From NCBI GenBank assembly GCA_017397845.1, contig JAFQHU010000018.1:124001-188000 (forward strand): a stretch of DNA of 64,000 bases, written 5' to 3'. Under the pieces are notes generated by a model. The model had not been told where the DNA came from. It worked only from the letters and a program-made list of their open reading frames with translations, and made no database searches. Position numbers and translations under genes: made by a program. Below, piece after piece: positions 56,503 to 64,000 of the stretch (positions within the stretch are counted from its first letter, which is position 1; the number at the start of each line of letters is the position of its first letter). The stretch comes from Clostridia bacterium (GTDB lineage Bacteria > Bacillota > Clostridia > Oscillospirales > Acutalibacteraceae).

Positions 56503-57624
56503 TTATTCCGCGCCGAGTGCATCGAGGCTTTGCTTTTTAAGATAAGCGTTTATGAAGCCGTCTATTTCACCGTCCATAACCGCATTTATGTTGCCCATTT
56601 CAAAGCCTGTTCTGTGATCCTTTGCCAACGTGTAGGGCATAAACACATAAGAACGTATCTGACTGCCCCAACCGATTTCCTTCTGTTCGCCCTTGATATC
56701 CTCGATTTTTTCGAGATGCTCTCTTTCTTTGATTTCGATAAGCTTCGATTTGAGCATTCTCATACATACTTCTCTGTTCTGATGCTGACTGCGCTCCACC
56801 TGGCAGCATACAACGATACCTGTGGGATTATGAATAAGACGGACGGCAGAGGAGGTTTTGTTAACCTTTTGTCCGCCGGCACCGGATGCACGGTAAACCT
56901 CCATAGTGATGTCGTCGGGGCTGATGTCAACCTCGATGGTGTCGTCGATTTCGGGCATAACCTCAAGCGAAGCGAAGGAGGTGTGTCTTCTGCCCGAAGA
57001 GTCAAAGGGAGAAACACGCACCAAACGGTGAACACCCATTTCGCTTTTCAGATAACCGTAAGCGTTCTCACCCTCGATAACGACGGTGGCGGATTTGAGA
57101 CCTGCTTCGTCACCGTCAAGGAAGTCAACGGTGGTGAATTTAAAGCCGTGCTTGGTTGCCCATTGGCCGTACATTCTGAAAAGCATCTGACACCAATCCT
57201 GTGCTTCGGTACCGCCGGCACCCGCATGGAAGGTAAGAATGGCATTTTTGCTGTCATATTCACCGGAAAGGAGAGTGGCCAAGGTCTGCTTTTCGAGCTC
57301 AGCCTCGACAGCCTCCACACTTGCCTGACATTCGGGAAGCAAATCAAGGTCGCCCTCTTCATCGGAAAGCTCAATCATAACAAGTGCATCCTCATAAGCC
57401 GTCTTAAGGTCCTCATAGCCTTTGATTTTTCCCTTAAGAGAAGCAACCCTCTGAAGCACCTTTTGTGAATTGGCAAGATCGTTCCAAAAATCTTCGGCAG
57501 CCGACTGTTCTTCGAGTACAGCAACCTCCTTTGCCATTTCCTCCAAACCCAATGCGGAAGCAAGCTCACTCAAAGGCTTTTCGCTTTCCATTAATCTTAA
57601 TCTTAATTCTTCAAACTGAATCAT
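56503..57624 (-). CDS. prfB: Peptide chain release factor 2, without frameshift site
   Basis: RF2 recognises UGA and UAA stop codons and triggers peptide release. It has 373 residues. The tripeptide anticodon SPF is in VRVSPFDSSGRRH (about 204-206) and the catalytic GGQ in GAGGQKVNKTSSAVRL (about 250), so it is RF2 and not RF1. In many bacteria the gene has an in-frame UGA near codon 25 that needs a +1 frameshift. Here the frame runs unbroken from the ATG through the corresponding region (LASALGLEEMAKEV), so this autoregulation is absent. AAAGGA lies upstream of the ATG. It is flanked by two RAYT transposase genes. Confidence 0.95.
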   Translation of the reverse strand: MIQFEELRLRLMESEKPLSELASALGLEEMAKEVAVLEEQSAAEDFWNDLANSQKVLQRVASLKGKIKGYEDLKTAYEDALVMIELSDEEGDLDLLPECQASVEAVEAELEKQTLATLLSGEYDSKNAILTFHAGAGGTEAQDWCQMLFRMYGQWATKHGFKFTTVDFLDGDEAGLKSATVVIEGENAYGYLKSEMGVHRLVRVSPFDSSGRRHTSFASLEVMPEIDDTIEVDISPDDITMEVYRASGAGGQKVNKTSSAVRLIHNPTGIVVCCQVERSQHQNREVCMRMLKSKLIEIKEREHLEKIEDIKGEQKEIGWGSQIRSYVFMPYTLAKDHRTGFEMGNINAVMDGEIDGFINAYLKKQSLDALGAE

Positions 57625-57695
57625 AACATTTTTCCTTTCAATTATATATAGAGAATAAATGCAGCATTTTTAATTAAATCTTAAGTTTCACCTTT

Positions 57696-57725
57696 ATTCT
57701 ACCTCTTGAAATATAGTTTAAACAA
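57696..57725 (-). promoter_or_regulatory. Possible promoter of prfB
   Basis: Minus-strand TTGTTT (57720-57725), 18-nt spacer, TAGAAT (57696-57701), 71 nt upstream of the start codon. The region is very AT-rich, so chance matches are likely. Confidence 0.4.
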
Positions 57726-57881
57726 ATTTATCCTTTTACATTATACACATTTATTTTTAAAGAGCAATATTAAAATAAAATATTTTTCCCTCCAAAGGAT
57801 AAAATAATGAAAAATAGTTGCTTTTAAATAAAAATAAGATTAAAATGTAAGGTAATTAATATGTTCGAGGAATAACCTGCC

Positions 57882-58394
57882 ATGGATTTGCCTAAAAGAA
57901 AGTCAATCCGACTGAAAGATTACGACTACAGCAGTAACGGTGCCTATTTTATAACCGTGTGCACGAAAAACAGAGAAAAAATATTATGCAATATTTCCGT
58001 AGGGGACGGCGCCCACGACGTCCCGATGGCAGGCGATATATCTTTACAACTCACAAATATAGGTAAAATAGTTGAAAAATACATTTTGTCTGCAAAAAAT
58101 ATGAAAGGTGTAAATATAGACAATTATATAATTATGCCTGACCATATACATTTGTTATTAAGAATAAACAACCCTGATTATTGCGGGACGTCGAGGGCGC
58201 CGTCCCCTACCAATTTCCTTGTTCCCCGTGCCGTTTCAGTAATGAAAAGATTGATCAACAAAGAGGTCGGGGAAAATATTTTTCAGCGTTCCTACCACGA
58301 CCACATCATACGAACTGAAAATGATTATCTTGATGCTTGGAGTTATATTGATTCGAATCCCCGCTTATGGCTTGAAGGCAAGGATAATCATTGA
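57882..58394 (+). CDS. REP-associated tyrosine transposase, second type (HUH)
   Basis: A 170-residue HUH single-strand transposase. The N-terminus KRKSIRLKDYDYSSNGAYFI is typical of a clostridial RAYT group. The HUH motif is H88-I-H90 in MPDHIHLLLRI and the catalytic Tyr is Y138 in FQRSYHDHIIR. The C-terminal WSYIDSNPRLW motif is conserved. Residues 40-48 and 101-110 are encoded by two inverted copies of a GC-rich palindromic half, where other family members vary in length. It is unlike the other transposase here, which belongs to a different subgroup. GAGG lies 13 nt upstream of the ATG. It is followed 25 nt later by the RING-like gene. Confidence 0.85.
   Translation: MDLPKRKSIRLKDYDYSSNGAYFITVCTKNREKILCNISVGDGAHDVPMAGDISLQLTNIGKIVEKYILSAKNMKGVNIDNYIIMPDHIHLLLRINNPDYCGTSRAPSPTNFLVPRAVSVMKRLINKEVGENIFQRSYHDHIIRTENDYLDAWSYIDSNPRLWLEGKDNH
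57999..58025 (+). repeat. REP-like half-palindrome inside transposase 2, forward copy
   Basis: 27 bp beginning GTAGGGGACGGCGCCC and ending CGACGTCCCG, exactly in frame from residue 40. GC content is far above the surrounding AT-rich gene. Confidence 0.8.
58184..58210 (-). repeat. REP-like half-palindrome inside transposase 2, inverted copy
   Basis: The reverse complement matches the forward copy at 26 of 27 positions. Read in the gene it encodes GTSRAPSPT (about residues 102-110). The two arms are separated by 158 nt and could pair in single-stranded DNA or mRNA. Confidence 0.8.
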
Positions 58395-58419
58395 TATAAA
58401 AAATAAAAGGAGACACACT

Positions 58420-59550
58420 ATGCGCTACACAAATCAGATATGCGACGGCTGCGGAAAAATTTTCGGCGAAAACGAAGACATCGTCGTATGCCCCGAATGT
58501 GCCACCCCTCAGCACAGAGAATGTTATAAAAATCACGGTGGTTGCGTAAATGCCCGCAAACACGCAGAAGGTTTTACATGGACGGGTGCGGATATAATCG
58601 GCTCTCCGGCTCCTGTACCGGAAAAAACGAAAACCATTCCCTGTCCCAATTGCGGCTACGGGAACCCCGAAGGCAGCGACCGATGCAAACAATGCTCCAT
58701 GAAATTCACCCTTTTCGGCTATAATGTGGTGGATGCATCTGCCGAATTGGAAGAAAAAGAAAAAGAGCAATCTTCTCCCGCACAAAAAAGCGAAATCCCC
58801 GAATACAAAGCTCCCTTTACTTTGGGAGAGGGTGAAGGTTTCGAAAATGACGGCACACCCCTCAACGACACAGCACCCACACGTGATGCCATCGAAGAAA
58901 AGCTCGTCGATGTTATCTCCTCTTCCTCAGGCTTCTCTCCCGACGGTGAAGATTTCTCCTTCGGCGGTCCTTTCCCGAAAGAAGACAAAACCTGCGGCGT
59001 TCACACAAACCTTATGGGTGCTTTCATCGGCTCCTCCGCCATGAAATATATCGAAAAATTCAAAAGGTTTGACTTCGGCAGAAAGCTTTCCTTTAACTTC
59101 GCCGCATTTTTCTTTTCACCCTATTGGTTCTTTTACAGAAAGCTGATAAAGCCCGGTATCATTTTCATGACCGCCAATCTTTGCCTTTCCATTATATCCA
59201 CTCCTGCTCTTCTGGACTTTGCAAATAAGGCTATGCCTCTTATGGAAAAATTGGCCGAGGTGACAAACGAATCCGATGCCGCCACTATGCTTATGGAGTT
59301 GGAGGCTTTGTATTTACCCGTCATGATGTTCATGGGTATTCAGTTTGTGCTCAATCTCATAACCGGCTTTGCGGCAAACCATCTGTATAAAAAATACACT
59401 GTTTCCTCTCTCAAAGAGATTGCAGCATTTGAAAACCAAAAAAATTCTATGGCATATCTGCTCCGAAAGGGCGGTGTCGCACCTCTTTATGCTCTCGGTG
59501 CTCTTTTGGCGGAAAATCTGCTGACATCCATAGTAAGTATGCTGATGTAA
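58420..59550 (+). CDS. Membrane protein with N-terminal RING-like zinc finger and zinc ribbon
   Basis: A 376-residue protein. I start it at ATG 58420, just after AAAGGAGA; the frame extends upstream into the transposase end without a ribosome-binding site. The N-terminus has a RING-like pattern with C8, C11, C24, C27, H32, C35 and C42 (CDGCGKIFGENED, VVCPECATPQHRECY). A second zinc ribbon has C75, C78, C89 and C92 (CPNCGYGNPEGSDRCKQC). A low-complexity linker follows, then a DUF2628-like membrane domain (LSFNFAAFFFSPYWFFYR) with about three transmembrane segments. The role is unknown; bacterial RING-like fingers of this type are not shown to be ubiquitin ligases. It ends at a bidirectional terminator shared with hrb. 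Confidence 0.8.
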   Translation: MRYTNQICDGCGKIFGENEDIVVCPECATPQHRECYKNHGGCVNARKHAEGFTWTGADIIGSPAPVPEKTKTIPCPNCGYGNPEGSDRCKQCSMKFTLFGYNVVDASAELEEKEKEQSSPAQKSEIPEYKAPFTLGEGEGFENDGTPLNDTAPTRDAIEEKLVDVISSSSGFSPDGEDFSFGGPFPKEDKTCGVHTNLMGAFIGSSAMKYIEKFKRFDFGRKLSFNFAAFFFSPYWFFYRKLIKPGIIFMTANLCLSIISTPALLDFANKAMPLMEKLAEVTNESDAATMLMELEALYLPVMMFMGIQFVLNLITGFAANHLYKKYTVSSLKEIAAFENQKNSMAYLLRKGGVAPLYALGALLAENLLTSIVSMLM

Positions 59551-59597
59551 AAAAATCTCTCCCGAATTGTTTGCAAAACGGGAGAGAAATTTTTTTA
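59551..59597. terminator. Bidirectional terminator between the RING-like gene and hrb
   Basis: TCTCTCCCG (59556-59564) pairs with CGGGAGAGA (59579-59587), with a 14-nt loop, an A run before and a T run after. It overlaps the hrb stop codon. Confidence 0.9.
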
Positions 59598-60209
59598 CTT
59601 TATCGGTTCAAAATCCGATGCCGGATGCTTACACAGAGGACAGATAAAATCTTCGGGCAGCTCTTCGCCCTCATAAACATAGCCGCAAATTTTACACACA
59701 TAGCCTTTCTTTTCCTTCGGCTCAGGCTTTGGCTTTACATTGGCATGATAGTAGGCATAGGTCATGCTCTCTTTGTCGTTGAGCACCTTTGCCTCGGTAA
59801 CCTTACAGATAAACATGGTATGTGTCTCAAACTCCACGTCAGACTCTACTTCGAGAGAAAGGAAAGAGTTGATGAAAAAATTCAGATAAGCGATACCGTT
59901 TTCACTTCTGCTGACACTCATTCCGTCCATTTTATCCTTATCTCTGCCGCTGACGAAGCCGAACCATTCGAAAATACCGAAGGGAGCATCTGTGCTGAGA
60001 CAATTGACGTTCATTTTGCCCGTCTTTTTTATGAATTCGTGAGTATAATTATCCTTGTTTACCGTAACGGCAACTCTTAACGGATTGCTCGTAAGTTGAG
60101 AAACTGTGTTAACGATACATCCGTTTTCCTTTTCGCCGTCCTTTACCGTAAGAACATAAAGTCCGTAGCCAATTTTAAATAATGCTGTAGGGTCTGTTTT
60201 TCCGCTCAT
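59595..60209 (-). CDS. hrb: High-molecular-weight rubredoxin (flavin reductase domain + rubredoxin)
   Basis: A 204-residue electron carrier. Residues 1 to about 155 form an FMN-binding flavin-reductase-like domain (FKIGYGLYVLTVKDGEKENG, then TVSQLTSNPLRVAVTVNKDN). The C-terminal residues 169-204 form a rubredoxin with Cys 172, 175, 190 and 193 (YVCKICGYVYEGEE, FICPLCKHP). In Moorella the same architecture passes electrons from NAD(P)H to a flavodiiron protein in oxygen or NO detoxification. That role is likely but the partner is not in the window. GGAGG lies 8 nt before the ATG. Confidence 0.9.
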   Translation of the reverse strand: MSGKTDPTALFKIGYGLYVLTVKDGEKENGCIVNTVSQLTSNPLRVAVTVNKDNYTHEFIKKTGKMNVNCLSTDAPFGIFEWFGFVSGRDKDKMDGMSVSRSENGIAYLNFFINSFLSLEVESDVEFETHTMFICKVTEAKVLNDKESMTYAYYHANVKPKPEPKEKKGYVCKICGYVYEGEELPEDFICPLCKHPASDFEPIK

Positions 60210-60277
60210 AATTTTTCCTCCTTAAGCTTTCTGCGTTTATAATAACATATTTTTTCGCATTTATAAATAGTTTATGT

Positions 60278-60315
60278 GAAAAATCCGTCCGCAAATTTAA
60301 ACGGACGGATTTTTC
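60278..60315 (-). terminator. Terminator of the two-component operon
   Basis: Fourteen perfect base pairs (60278-60291 with 60302-60315) around a 10-nt loop. A and T runs close the stem, so it can work on both strands. It follows the sensor kinase stop by 20 nt. Confidence 0.85.
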
Positions 60316-60334
60316 TTTGGAGGATGCTATATGT

Positions 60335-63085
60335 TTATCTGTACTTTTCCATTTCTACCGTAACACTGAACAAATCACCGCTTATTTCGATGCCGAGACT
60401 GCCGTTCTGTAAAGTACACAAATTTTCCGCTATGGAAAGTCCCAGACCGTTGCCCTCGGTAGTTCTCGACTGTTCACCGCGTACAAAGCGTTCCTTCAGC
60501 TCACCGGCACTAATATTTAGAGGTGCGGCGGAAATGTTTTTGATATTGATAATACCCTTTCCGTCTTTTTCTGCAACCGTAATATATACTCTGGTATTTT
60601 CGAGAGCGTATTTTCTGACATTTACGAAAAGGTTTTCCATCACTCTGTAAATATGCTTGCTGTCAGCCTTTATCCTTACATCATTTTCGGGAATTGAAAG
60701 GATTAAATCGAGTTTCTTTTCGGTGAAGCTGTCTTCAAATTCACCTACAAGCTGATTAATCAGCTCCCTGCAGCTTACACAGACAAACTCTACGGATAAG
60801 GCACCCGCCGATGCCTTCGATGCTTCAACCAAATCCTCGATAAGCACCTTTAATCTGTCACTTTTTTCGCTGAGCACCTGAAGATATGAAAGTGCGGTCT
60901 CATCGGTTATATCGCATTTTTTCAGCAAATCCACATAATTTATTATGCTCGTAAGAGGAGTTTTCAGATCGTGGGAAACATTGGTAATAAGCTCCGTTTT
61001 TGTCTTTTCCTGCTTAACTGCTTCATCGACTGCTGCTTTGATGCCTTCGGAAAGACACTGTAAATTATCGGCGGGAAGATAGAGATAATCGGGAAGGGCA
61101 TTTTTTTCTATGTGAATATCCGTATTGCCTTCGTGCATTTCCTTGATAACAGTGAAGAGCTTATCCACACCGCCGACAAAACGCAGACCTCTGTAAATAA
61201 TAAACAGGTCGAAAAGGAACAGAGCCGCTATTATTAAAAGACACAGTTCCCAAACATCATCCATACCGAATAATACTGCTGCTCCTCCGATGATAACATT
61301 GATGCCAACCATTATACCTGTTCTGATAATAACCGTCTTTTTCAGCTCTTTAGTATAAAGAAGCTTGCCGTTTATGAAGTCTTTGATTTTTTTACCGTAT
61401 TTCATCAGCTTTCTTATAAGCCATACGATGAAAATGTTCTTTAAAAGACTGCGATTTTTGATATGTCTTGCAAGATAGAGAATAAGATCGAGACAGATAA
61501 GAAAGAGCAGTATAATTAATACCAGCATACATAAGCCGATAAAGCTTCTCATCGCCGAATCAATATAAACATCAAGTAAACAGTAAATTCCGCAACCGCA
61601 AAGGAAGCCCAGACCTCCGTCAACAGCTATTCTGATTTCGGGAAAGACCTTGTCTGTTTTGTAAAGATGTATTTCTCTGCTGCCTTTTCTTTTACCTGTG
61701 ATAGCGATAAGATAGAAAATGCAGATAAGAAGGAGTGTGCCGAATATTCCTAAGGTGAAAAAACATTCACTTATGATTTCTGCTGCCTTTTCGATGTTGC
61801 TTTTAACTGTGGCAAAATGGCAGGTCTCGTACTCTGCGTTTTTGTCGAAGCCGACATAAAACTCCATGTCACGGGCGGTTATCTTCTCCTGCTCGATGAG
61901 AGAAACAGCCACTCTCGTGGTTTCGGGTACGGTTACTGCATCGCCGTATTCATTGGTATAAACTCCGTCACCGTTATTCACAGTCGGTGCAACTGCATTG
62001 GGTGCTGTGACAATGTTTGTTGTTACGGGCATAGTAGTATGTGTTACTGCCGTGTACTCCTCTTTCTGATAGGCAAAGCTGCCGCTTTCCGTAAACCAGT
62101 CAAGATAGGTATCACTGTAATACATTCCGTTATTCAGATATATGGTTCCGTCCTCACTGTAGGAATAGGTTCCGAGCTTGCCGAAATAATTCTTTATGTC
62201 CTGCACCTTGGTTTTTTCGCCGAAGCCCTTTACGTTAGTAATGGTATTGCCCTTACTGTCACGGATGAAATATCTGACAGAGCCTGCATGCTCTGCGATT
62301 CTCTTTTCACTTTCAAGGTACTGTTCATAAAATTTCTCATAGGAGGAATAATAGCTGTTTACTGCACCGGATGAAAGGAGCTGTTTTTTCAGTTCCTCTC
62401 TGTTTACCTTAAAGGCATAATAGCCGGGATAATATCTGGCAATAACTCCCCCGCCATCATCATAAATCATTCTGACTTCTTCGTTATAAAAAACATTATC
62501 GTACGTTATGTTTTTGAATTGCTGAGCAACCGAAACAGGAAGAACAGGCTCCTCTACCGTGCCGCTTCTATGGCGGTAATTGGAATGCTCAAACCCATAA
62601 TACCTGTATTCAACATTATCATAACTCATAGTATCCGCATTTTCGGTAGCATACATTGACTCAACAGATATTATTCCTGAATTGTAAAGGTTTGCAAAAT
62701 CTGAAAACGAAGTTGTTGCACCGTAAATTACCCTGTCCTTATAAAAGTCCGTCTCTTTATCAAGATTTTCTTCGTATTCCTTCAGTCTTTTTTTGTAATC
62801 TTTTTCTGTACCGCCTCCGAACTCATTCATTTTCGTTTCGAGAAAGCCGAGAAGAAGAGTATAACCGTTGCGGAAGGTAGTATACTGCCATTCGTCTCTT
62901 TCTATGCCTAACACATCATAATTAAGAGCATCGCTGAAATTAACATAAACCAGATTCTGCTTCTCTGCCTGATCAATAGAGGAAAGCAACTGACGGGTTA
63001 TTCCGCTTAAACAGAGAAAGCAAAGCAGAACGGCTGCAACTCTTTTAATGGTATCTCTTTTATATTTTTTCAATTCTGTATCCAA
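60335..63085 (-). CDS. Membrane sensor histidine kinase with large extracellular domain
   Basis: A 916-residue two-component sensor. An N-terminal membrane segment (about 14-32) is followed by an extracellular domain of about 390 residues with no recognised fold, rich in Tyr and charged residues. Five further membrane segments lie at about 435-620 (for example LGIFGTLLLICIFYLIAI). The HisKA box has the phosphoacceptor H705 in NVSHDLKTPLTSIINYVDLL. The ATP-binding domain has an N-box (YRVMENLFVNVRKYAL) and G-box GNGLGLSIAENL near 880. The annotated start is TTG at 63085, inside the response regulator gene; another TTG is four codons on and no ATG or GTG is near, so the exact start is uncertain. 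Ligand unknown; an envelope signal is plausible. Confidence 0.88.
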   Translation of the reverse strand: MDTELKKYKRDTIKRVAAVLLCFLCLSGITRQLLSSIDQAEKQNLVYVNFSDALNYDVLGIERDEWQYTTFRNGYTLLLGFLETKMNEFGGGTEKDYKKRLKEYEENLDKETDFYKDRVIYGATTSFSDFANLYNSGIISVESMYATENADTMSYDNVEYRYYGFEHSNYRHRSGTVEEPVLPVSVAQQFKNITYDNVFYNEEVRMIYDDGGGVIARYYPGYYAFKVNREELKKQLLSSGAVNSYYSSYEKFYEQYLESEKRIAEHAGSVRYFIRDSKGNTITNVKGFGEKTKVQDIKNYFGKLGTYSYSEDGTIYLNNGMYYSDTYLDWFTESGSFAYQKEEYTAVTHTTMPVTTNIVTAPNAVAPTVNNGDGVYTNEYGDAVTVPETTRVAVSLIEQEKITARDMEFYVGFDKNAEYETCHFATVKSNIEKAAEIISECFFTLGIFGTLLLICIFYLIAITGKRKGSREIHLYKTDKVFPEIRIAVDGGLGFLCGCGIYCLLDVYIDSAMRSFIGLCMLVLIILLFLICLDLILYLARHIKNRSLLKNIFIVWLIRKLMKYGKKIKDFINGKLLYTKELKKTVIIRTGIMVGINVIIGGAAVLFGMDDVWELCLLIIAALFLFDLFIIYRGLRFVGGVDKLFTVIKEMHEGNTDIHIEKNALPDYLYLPADNLQCLSEGIKAAVDEAVKQEKTKTELITNVSHDLKTPLTSIINYVDLLKKCDITDETALSYLQVLSEKSDRLKVLIEDLVEASKASAGALSVEFVCVSCRELINQLVGEFEDSFTEKKLDLILSIPENDVRIKADSKHIYRVMENLFVNVRKYALENTRVYITVAEKDGKGIINIKNISAAPLNISAGELKERFVRGEQSRTTEGNGLGLSIAENLCTLQNGSLGIEISGDLFSVTVEMEKYR

Positions 63086-63749
63086 TTCCCCACACCACCT
63101 TTATATATTTTGGGTTTTTAGTGTCGATTTCTATTTTTTCTCTTATTCTTCTGATATGTACCGTTACGGTTTTTTCCGTGGAAAAGGCGTTTTCATTCCA
63201 GACATTTTCGTAAATCTGATTCGAGGAAAGAGTCTTATCCATATTAATCATCATATATTCCATAATCTTATATTCTGTAGCGGTAAGTCTGACCTCCTCA
63301 CCGTCCACAGTGACCTTTTTCGCTTCAAGGTCAATAGAAAGACCGCCGGTGGTAATGACGTTTTCTTTTATCGGCACTGAACCCAAAGAAACATATCTTC
63401 TTATCTGACTTTTAACCCTCGCACACAGCTCTAAAGGGCTGAAGGGCTTCGTCACATAATCGTCACCGCCGAAGCCGAGACCTGCAATTTTGTCCGTGTC
63501 CTCACTTTTGGCTGAAAGGAAAATGATAGGAACGTTGCTTTTTTCCCTGATTTTCAGCGTAGCGTTTATTCCGTCGAGGACAGGCATCATCACATCCATA
63601 ATGATGCAATGTACCTCTTCCTTTTCCGCACAATTGACAGCCTGCATGCCGTTATATGCCTTCAAAACATCATAACCCTCTGCCTTGAGATAAATTTCTA
63701 TGGAGCGGACAATTGCTTCGTCATCATCACAAATCAGAATCTTATACAT
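63060..63749 (-). CDS. OmpR/PhoB-family response regulator
   Basis: A 229-residue DNA-binding regulator. The receiver domain has the acidic pair in CDDDEA (residues 7-12), the phosphorylated Asp52 in IIMDVMMPVLDG and the conserved Lys in VTKPFSPLEL. The C-terminal winged helix has VRLTATEYKIMEYMM and TVTVHIRRIREKIE. It overlaps the sensor kinase gene by 26 nt, so the pair is translationally coupled and functions together. AAGGAGA precedes the ATG. Targets are unknown. Confidence 0.93.
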   Translation of the reverse strand: MYKILICDDDEAIVRSIEIYLKAEGYDVLKAYNGMQAVNCAEKEEVHCIIMDVMMPVLDGINATLKIREKSNVPIIFLSAKSEDTDKIAGLGFGGDDYVTKPFSPLELCARVKSQIRRYVSLGSVPIKENVITTGGLSIDLEAKKVTVDGEEVRLTATEYKIMEYMMINMDKTLSSNQIYENVWNENAFSTEKTVTVHIRRIREKIEIDTKNPKYIKVVWGIGYRIEKI

Positions 63750-63946
63750 AAAAACTCTCCTTTTCCTGTGGTACGGGTTTATTATAAAATGACCCTATTA
63801 AAACTTACGAAAGTAATTATAACAAATTTATTACAAATATAATAGTGCAGATTTTCTCACGAATATATGTTTTTTCATAAAAAAAGCAAATAAAAGGAGT
63901 AAAAAATGAGCAAACTACTAAAGATTTAGTAAAAAACGGAAAATGC
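63750..63946. other. Intergenic region upstream of the response regulator
   Basis: AT-rich, no gene. Two 11-bp spaced TTACAAA/TAACAAA-like direct repeats (63817-63836) could be an OmpR-type binding site for autoregulation. A 7-codon ATG frame with an AAGGAG (63906-63929) is too short to call. Confidence 0.35.
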
Positions 63947-63975
63947 TTGAAAATTTTTTTGTTTTTTTGTATGAT
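63947..63975 (+). promoter_or_regulatory. Outward promoter at the right edge
   Basis: Plus-strand TTGAAA (63947-63952), 17-nt T-rich spacer, TATGAT (63970-63975). The gene it drives lies beyond the window. Confidence 0.6.
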
Positions 63976-64000
63976 ATAAAATAGCAAAATTTTTGATTAA

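Noticed and set aside
57500..57624. Programmed +1 frameshift in prfB
   Set aside because: No UGA or SD-like stimulator was found in the first 40 codons; the frame is continuous.
63906..63929. Seven-codon frame MSKLLKI after AAGGAG
   Set aside because: Too short, no family, and it lies upstream of the better promoter; could be chance.
1..64000. tRNA or rRNA genes
   Set aside because: No cloverleaf or rRNA sequence was recognised in the gaps read.

Overview
The window looks like a chromosomal contig from an anaerobic, low-to-mid GC Clostridia bacterium, probably of the Oscillospiraceae/Ruminococcaceae type. The evidence is the zinc-type S14, the compact S10-spc ribosomal operon, a high-molecular-weight rubredoxin, NBP35/Mrp with a Cys-rich N-terminus, RAYT-type transposases, and secreted proteins built from InlB-like and CxxC repeats. 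The genus cannot be fixed from the sequence alone.

Layout. Positions 1-8208 (minus strand) hold 19 ribosomal protein genes, rpsJ to rpsE, with rpsE cut by the left edge. They are driven from a promoter near 8560-8588 through a ~345-nt leader that contains an internal Rho-independent terminator, which suggests attenuation. A MITE-like inverted repeat follows at 8787-8857. From 8907 to 19317 there are housekeeping and accessory genes: a secreted Ig-like protein, a ribbon-helix-helix protein, Mrp ATPase, an exported Thr/Pro-linker protein, an operon of an old-yellow-enzyme family oxidoreductase with rfbB and dut, an SDR, and galM with an AAA ATPase.

Positions 19502-47530 are one uninterrupted minus-strand gene for a predicted 9342-residue exported protein (about 1 MDa). 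It covers 44% of the window. After a signal peptide and a ~1000-residue N-terminal region it consists of about 15 diverged repeats. Each has a TWAEV-like motif, a G-x-G-Y...P-L-x-x-x-L-G motif and Leu/Val-rich helices. The last eight repeats alternate strictly between two subtypes, giving four ~2.85-kb super-repeats. I do not recognise this family. Upstream, on the same strand, is a second large exported protein (2383 aa) made of InlB-like, Ig-like and CxxC repeats. The two genes have separate promoters but share a leader motif at identical distance from the -10 box, and both proteins end in aromatic, amphipathic tails without LPXTG. They may act together as a cell-envelope or matrix system.

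Positions 55463-58394 hold two HUH transposases of the REP-associated (RAYT) kind on either side of prfB (RF2, here with no frameshift site). Each transposase carries REP-like palindromic sequence inside its own reading frame, and the first is also flanked by near-identical 50-bp palindromes. The right end has a RING/zinc-ribbon membrane protein, a flavin-rubredoxin protein and an OmpR-type response regulator with its sensor kinase. A strong outward promoter at the right edge serves a gene outside the window.
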